NCBI GenBank assembly: GCA_937873435.1
Contig: CALMWM010000217.1
Span: forward strand, 1-8,335
Reading direction: 5' to 3'
Length of the DNA: 8,335 nucleotides
From: an uncultured Gallionellaceae bacterium
GTDB lineage: Bacteria > Pseudomonadota > Gammaproteobacteria > Burkholderiales > Sulfuricellaceae
A model generated the notes under the pieces. The model did not search any database. It saw nothing but the letters and a program-made list of their open reading frames with translations, and was not told the DNA's origin. Both the position numbers and the translations under genes were made by a program. How positions within the stretch are numbered: position 1 is the first letter of the stretch; every line of letters starts with the position of its first letter. Positions 5,008 through 8,335 of this stretch are shown here, in pieces.

Positions 5008-6030
5008 CTATTTGTCCGCTCCCGCCAGGGTAAAGGCATCCGAGAAAAACTCTTCTTGCGGCAGGCCGCGCTGGGCGGTGAAGGATTCGCGCGCGGCGGC
5101 GACCATCGCCGGCGCGCCGCAGGCGTATATCTGGACGCCGCTCAGATCGGTGAAATCGTCGAGCACCGCCTGGTGCACAAAGCCGGTTCGGCCTTGCCAG
5201 CCGTCGCCGGCTTGCGGTTCGGAGATTACCGGGATAAATTTGAAATCGGCGTGTTGCTCGGCCCAGCCTTGCGCCAGCTCGGCCAGGTACAGGTCGCGGG
5301 CGGTACGGGCTCCCCAATAGAGCGTCATCGGGCGCTGGTGGCGGTTGTGGAAGGCGTGTTCGACGATGGATTTGAGCGGGGCGAAGCCGGTGCCGCTGGC
5401 GACCAGCACTAGCGGTTTGTCGCTGTCCTCGCGCAGGAAGAAGGTGCCGTGCGGTCCTTCGAAGCGCAGGATGGCTTTTTCCTTCAGTTCGTTGAATACG
5501 AAATCGGTGAACAGGCCGCCCGCTACGTGGCGGATATGCAGTTGCAGGAATTCATCGTCGTGGGGCGCATTCGCCAACGAAAAGGCGCGGCGCTTGCCGT
5601 CCTTGAGAAGGATTTCGACATACTGGCCGGCGAGGAACTGGAGACGTTCGCCGGCGGGCAGTTTCAGACGCAGGATCGCCACGTCGGGAGCGGGTTTTTC
5701 AATTTTCTCGACGCGGCACGGCATGGCCTTGACCGGGATGTCCTTGGTGGCGCCGATTTCGCGTACCTCGATGGTGACGTCGCTGGTCGGTTTGGCGCAG
5801 CAGAACAAGGTCAGGCCGGCAGCCCGGTCGGCTTCGCTCAGCGCATGTTCCTGGAATGCGCCGTGTTCGATCCCACCTTCCAGCACTTTCCCCTTGCAGG
5901 CGCCGCACGCGCCGTTGCGGCAGCCGTAGGGCAGGGTGACGCCGTCGCGCAACGCCGCTTCCAGGATGGTTTCTCCGGCGTCTGCCGCGAACGCATGGCC
6001 GCCGGGGCTGGTGGTGATCTTGAAAGTCAT
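5008..6030 (-). CDS. 2Fe-2S / FAD / NAD(P)H reductase, glucoseen-reductase type
   Basis: A 340-residue electron-transfer flavoprotein with an N-terminal plant-type ferredoxin domain fused to a ferredoxin-NADP reductase module. Iron-sulfur ligands are Cys37, Cys42, Cys45 (YGCRNGACGACKG) and Cys77 or Cys78 (LFCCAKP). The FAD-binding motif is RAFS (148-151, the RxYS type), the nucleotide-binding glycine motif is GTGFAP (213-218), and YACGAP (302-307) and FFSDAF near the end complete the NAD(P)H site. Proteins like this are labelled CDP-6-deoxy-delta-3,4-glucoseen reductase after the AscD/E3 enzyme of deoxysugar synthesis. No sugar-dehydrase or nucleotide-sugar gene is nearby, so the physiological electron acceptor is unknown. 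The start ATG 6030 has AGGAG 9 bases upstream; a longer frame reaching 6096 lacks that and the family start. It follows fxsA by 37 bp in the same direction, probably in one operon. Confidence 0.88.
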   Translation of the reverse strand: MTFKITTSPGGHAFAADAGETILEAALRDGVTLPYGCRNGACGACKGKVLEGGIEHGAFQEHALSEADRAAGLTLFCCAKPTSDVTIEVREIGATKDIPVKAMPCRVEKIEKPAPDVAILRLKLPAGERLQFLAGQYVEILLKDGKRRAFSLANAPHDDEFLQLHIRHVAGGLFTDFVFNELKEKAILRFEGPHGTFFLREDSDKPLVLVASGTGFAPLKSIVEHAFHNRHQRPMTLYWGARTARDLYLAELAQGWAEQHADFKFIPVISEPQAGDGWQGRTGFVHQAVLDDFTDLSGVQIYACGAPAMVAAARESFTAQRGLPQEEFFSDAFTLAGADK

Positions 6031-6067
6031 CGGTCGTTTCTCCTGAAAATTAGGCTGGCCGCACGAA

Positions 6068-6472
6068 TTATTGAAGGCGGTCACGCGGTTCGTCAAGTTT
6101 GTGCCACTCGCCTTCGATCACGCCGTCATCGGGCGGGGGGGCGCTGCTTTGGCGGCGGGAAATGGGCAACAGCAGCAGGATCAATGCGATGATGTCGCTG
6201 ATCACGCCGGGGAAAATCAGCAGCATACCGGCAATCGGCGGGATGAATCCATACCACAAGGAGGCGCCCAGCGACTGGCCGGATTGCAGCGCCAGCAGCA
6301 GCCGTGCTGGCGCATCGGTGCCGGCATCGCGCAGCAGCAGGCTGCCGGCCACCGCGGCCAGCAGCAGCCAGGCCAGCAGCCACCAGCCGACCAGGTCGGC
6401 GATTTGCACCAAGGTAAAAATTTCCAAAACCGGAAAAGACAGTAAAATAGCCAGAATCAATAAGCCGCGCAT
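6068..6472 (-). CDS. fxsA: FxsA family inner-membrane protein
   Basis: A 134-residue membrane protein of the FxsA family. In E. coli, overproduced FxsA relieves exclusion of phage T7 by the F plasmid; its normal role is not known. Hydrophobic segments lie at about residues 2-22 and 30-48, and a long one at 74-104 that includes FIPPIAGMLLIFPGVISDII, the family signature region. The cytosolic tail ends with GVIEGEWHKLD, like the xVIEGE motif common in proteobacterial members. The ATG at 6472 has GAGG about 9 bases upstream; the frame is open 5 codons further to a TTG that overlaps that ribosome site, so ATG is preferred. It is divergent from cutA with only 33 bp between the start codons, and the reductase gene follows it. 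Confidence 0.9.
   Translation of the reverse strand: MRGLLILAILLSFPVLEIFTLVQIADLVGWWLLAWLLLAAVAGSLLLRDAGTDAPARLLLALQSGQSLGASLWYGFIPPIAGMLLIFPGVISDIIALILLLLPISRRQSSAPPPDDGVIEGEWHKLDEPRDRLQ
6421..6448 (+). promoter_or_regulatory. Possible cutA-dsbD promoter inside fxsA
   Basis: TTTCCA (6421-6426, 4 of 6 to the -35 consensus), 16 bases, then TAAAAT (6443-6448, 5 of 6 to the -10 consensus), on the strand reading into cutA, whose ATG is 57 bases further. It lies inside the 5' coding part of divergent fxsA, as it must because only 33 bp separate the two start codons. This is a match by eye only, in a locally AT-rich patch. Confidence 0.4.
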
Positions 6473-6505
6473 GTACGCTATCCTCAAACAGGGTATTCAA
6501 AACCA

Positions 6506-6838
6506 ATGAGCAGTGAAGCCATTCTCGTCCTCACCAATTTGCCCGACCCGCAGAGCGCCGCGCGTCTGGCCGAGAGTCTGATCGGCGAGCGGCTGGCGGC
6601 CTGCGTCAATGTCCTTGCCCCGTGTACTTCCATCTACCGTTGGCAGGGCAAAATCGAGAACGCCCAGGAAATTCCGCTGTTGATTAAAACATTGCGCGTG
6701 CATTACGGCAAGGTGGAGCAAGCCATCCGCGCCCAACATCCTTACGAACTTCCCGAAATCGTCGCTGTCCCAATCGAGGCCGGGCTGCCCGCCTATCTCG
6801 ACTGGGTAGCCGCCGAAACCTGCTCGCCGGAGAAATGA
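6506..6838 (+). CDS. cutA: CutA1, divalent-ion tolerance protein
   Basis: A 110-residue member of the CutA1 family, small trimeric proteins with a PII-like ferredoxin fold, linked genetically to copper and divalent metal tolerance in E. coli although the mechanism is unsettled. Conserved marks are LVLTNLPD at the start, ERLAACVNVLAP (residues 29-39), SIYRWQGKIENAQE (42-55), LLIKT and HPYELPEIVAVPI (78-90), and the final YLDWV. Length is normal. The ATG at 6506 has only a weak AGGG upstream. The next gene, dsbD, begins at its very end (ATGA at 6835-6838), and cutA-dsbD pairing is common in proteobacteria, where the two are cotranscribed (E. coli has the same order). Confidence 0.95.
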   Translation: MSSEAILVLTNLPDPQSAARLAESLIGERLAACVNVLAPCTSIYRWQGKIENAQEIPLLIKTLRVHYGKVEQAIRAQHPYELPEIVAVPIEAGLPAYLDWVAAETCSPEK

Positions 6839-6843
6839 CCTTT

Positions 6844-8335
6844 ATGCGTATTCTGACCGTTGTTCTGTTCCTGATTTCCCTTTGCGCCCATGCCGGCGAT
6901 GCCGAGCTGCTGGACGCCGAGCAGGCTTTCCACTTCACGGCGCGCAGCCTCGACGCCAGCACGCTGGAAGTGCGCTACCAGATTGCCGAGGGCTATTACC
7001 TGTACCGCGACAAGTTCAAGTTCAGTGCCGAGCCAGCCGCCGATTTCACGCTGGGCGCACCGCAAATTCCCCCCGGCAAGGTCAAACAGGACGAATATTT
7101 CGGCAAGGTGGAAACCTATCGCCACGAAGTCGTCATCAAGATTCCGCTGACCCGCGCCAGCAGCGCATCCAGCTTGACCTTGAAAGCCGTGGCGCAGGGC
7201 TGCGCCGATGTCGGCGTGTGTTACCCGCCGCTGACGCAAACCGCGAAGATCACCCTGCCTGCCGCCAAGGCTGCCGAGGAAGCTGCCGCCAGCCCTGCCA
7301 ACAAGATGTTCGCGGCGATGCGCCAGCTCGGCAGCGGGCTGGCCGGGACGGCATCCGAATTCCTGCCGGTGGAACAGGCCTTCCCGGTATTCGTCAAGGC
7401 CAGGGATATCCACACGCTACTGGTCGATTTTGAAATCGCGGAAGGCCATTACCTGTATCGCGACAAGATCAAGTTCACGCTCAAGAACGGCAACTCGACG
7501 GTCATCGACCAGGTGGAACTGCCGCCCAGCGAAACCAAGAGCGACCCCAATTTCGGCAAGACCGAGGTGTACCACAAACCCTTTCAAGTAGTCCTTACCC
7601 TCAAGGGGGGCGAAGAGAAAGCCAAAACCATTGCGTTGACCGCTGCATTCCAGGGGTGCAGCGAAAAAGGCATTTGCTACCCGCCGCAAGCCAAGACTTT
7701 CAAGTTGACGCTGCCCGCTGCGCCGCCGGTCGTCAGCGCGCCACCGCCCGAGCCGGCACCCGAAGCGGCGGCTGCGCTGGAAAAGCCGGCAGCCAAGGCC
7801 GCATTCCAGCCCCCGGCGCCCGCCGCCAGTGCCGCTGTTACCGCACCTGCCGCCGACGATTCATCGCGCATCGCCGCCTTGTTCAAGGGCGGCAGTTTCT
7901 GGCTGGTGATCGCCAGCTTCTTCGGGTTCGGCCTGTTGCTCGCGCTGACGCCTTGCGTGTTTCCGATGATCCCGATCCTTTCCGGCATCATCGTCGGCCA
8001 CGGCCAGCATCTTACCAAGGGACGCACCTTCGCACTGTCCCTCGCCTACGTGCTGGGCATGGCCATCACCTACGCGCTGGCCGGGGTAGCTGCCGGGCTG
8101 TCCGGCGCGCTGATTTCCAACGCCTTGCAAAATCCCTGGGCGCTGGGTGCTTTTGCGCTGATTTTCGTGGTGCTGGCTTTTTCGATGTTCGGTTTTTACG
8201 AGCTGCAAATGCCTAACTTCATCCAGAGCTGGTTCAACAAGGAGGCCAACCAGATTAAGGGCGGCAACCTGGCCGGGGTGTTCGCGATGGGCGCGTTGTC
8301 CGCGGTGATCGTCGGGCCGTGCGTGGCCGCGCCGC
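6844..8335 (+). CDS. dsbD: Thiol:disulfide interchange protein DsbD with two alpha domains, 3' partial
   Basis: DsbD carries electrons from cytosolic thioredoxin across the inner membrane to keep periplasmic partners such as DsbC and cytochrome c maturation proteins reduced. The frame is open to the window end (about 497 codons). A signal peptide (residues 1-17, ending CAHA) is followed by a first DsbD-alpha domain (about 20-142, QGCADVGVCYPP with Cys120 and Cys126) and a second one (about 172-295, QGCSEKGICYPP with Cys272 and Cys278). An Ala/Pro-rich linker (about 296-338) then leads into the membrane domain with ALTPCVFPM (Cys371) and VGPC (Cys493), the two transmembrane redox cysteines. 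E. coli DsbD has only one alpha domain. The C-terminal thioredoxin-like domain lies outside the window. The start could also be ATG 6835, overlapping the cutA stop; it adds MTF, and GGAG at 6829 suits 6844 better in distance. Confidence 0.95.
   Translation, partial: MRILTVVLFLISLCAHAGDAELLDAEQAFHFTARSLDASTLEVRYQIAEGYYLYRDKFKFSAEPAADFTLGAPQIPPGKVKQDEYFGKVETYRHEVVIKIPLTRASSASSLTLKAVAQGCADVGVCYPPLTQTAKITLPAAKAAEEAAASPANKMFAAMRQLGSGLAGTASEFLPVEQAFPVFVKARDIHTLLVDFEIAEGHYLYRDKIKFTLKNGNSTVIDQVELPPSETKSDPNFGKTEVYHKPFQVVLTLKGGEEKAKTIALTAAFQGCSEKGICYPPQAKTFKLTLPAAPPVVSAPPPEPAPEAAAALEKPAAKAAFQPPAPAASAAVTAPAADDSSRIAALFKGGSFWLVIASFFGFGLLLALTPCVFPMIPILSGIIVGHGQHLTKGRTFALSLAYVLGMAITYALAGVAAGLSGALISNALQNPWALGAFALIFVVLAFSMFGFYELQMPNFIQSWFNKEANQIKGGNLAGVFAMGALSAVIVGPCVAAP

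Noticed and set aside
6421..6436. Operator-like repeat TTTCC / GGAAA in the fxsA-cutA region
   Set aside because: Only 5-bp arms, lying within fxsA coding sequence; easily explained by chance and codon content.
5012..6509. Several long + strand ORFs opposite the reductase and fxsA genes
   Set aside because: They mirror conserved - strand proteins in GC-rich DNA and show no family motifs of their own.

Overview
The window looks like a chromosomal segment from a betaproteobacterium, probably of the Nitrosomonadales/Gallionellaceae kind. This is inferred from the hemD-hemX-hemY order, the fxsA / cutA-dsbD cluster, the high-GC coding sequence and REP-like hairpins; no rRNA or other marker is present to prove it. 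Two core blocks flank a roughly 2 kb accessory patch.

Left block (1-2978, + strand): the 3' part of an operon with uroporphyrinogen-III synthase (hemD, 5' end outside the window), hemX and hemY. The genes overlap by 4 bp at each junction, so they are almost certainly cotranscribed and translationally coupled. HemD closes the tetrapyrrole ring; HemX and HemY are inner-membrane proteins of poorly defined function that travel with it.

Accessory patch (2979-5007): a small, relatively AT-rich membrane-protein ORF (3066-3332); a REP-like hairpin whose first base follows that ORF's stop codon; a non-coding GC-rich stretch; a complete ccdAB toxin-antitoxin pair on the + strand behind a palindromic promoter-operator; a 123-bp REPIN-like element made of four alternating copies of GTTGGGTTA; and a complete yefM-yoeB pair on the - strand with a recognisable TGTACA-type operator. 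The two toxin-antitoxin modules converge on the REPIN-like element. On both sides of that element I find short in-frame similarity to the C-terminus of the intact flavin reductase at 5008-6030, suggesting a decayed second copy of such a gene with the repeat inserted in it.

Right block (5008-8335): on the - strand, fxsA followed by a ferredoxin-type 2Fe-2S / FAD / NAD(P)H reductase of the family usually labelled CDP-6-deoxy-delta-3,4-glucoseen reductase; divergently on the + strand, cutA followed by dsbD, which runs off the window. The dsbD product carries two tandem copies of the periplasmic N-terminal (alpha) domain, each with its own Cys-x5-Cys pair, ahead of the membrane domain. E. coli DsbD has only one.

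I see no rRNA, tRNA, CRISPR array, insertion sequence or transposase gene. I do not find a convincing wholly new system. The best candidates for a second look are the tandem-alpha DsbD, the REPIN-in-relic between two convergent toxin-antitoxin modules, and the unrecognised small membrane protein.
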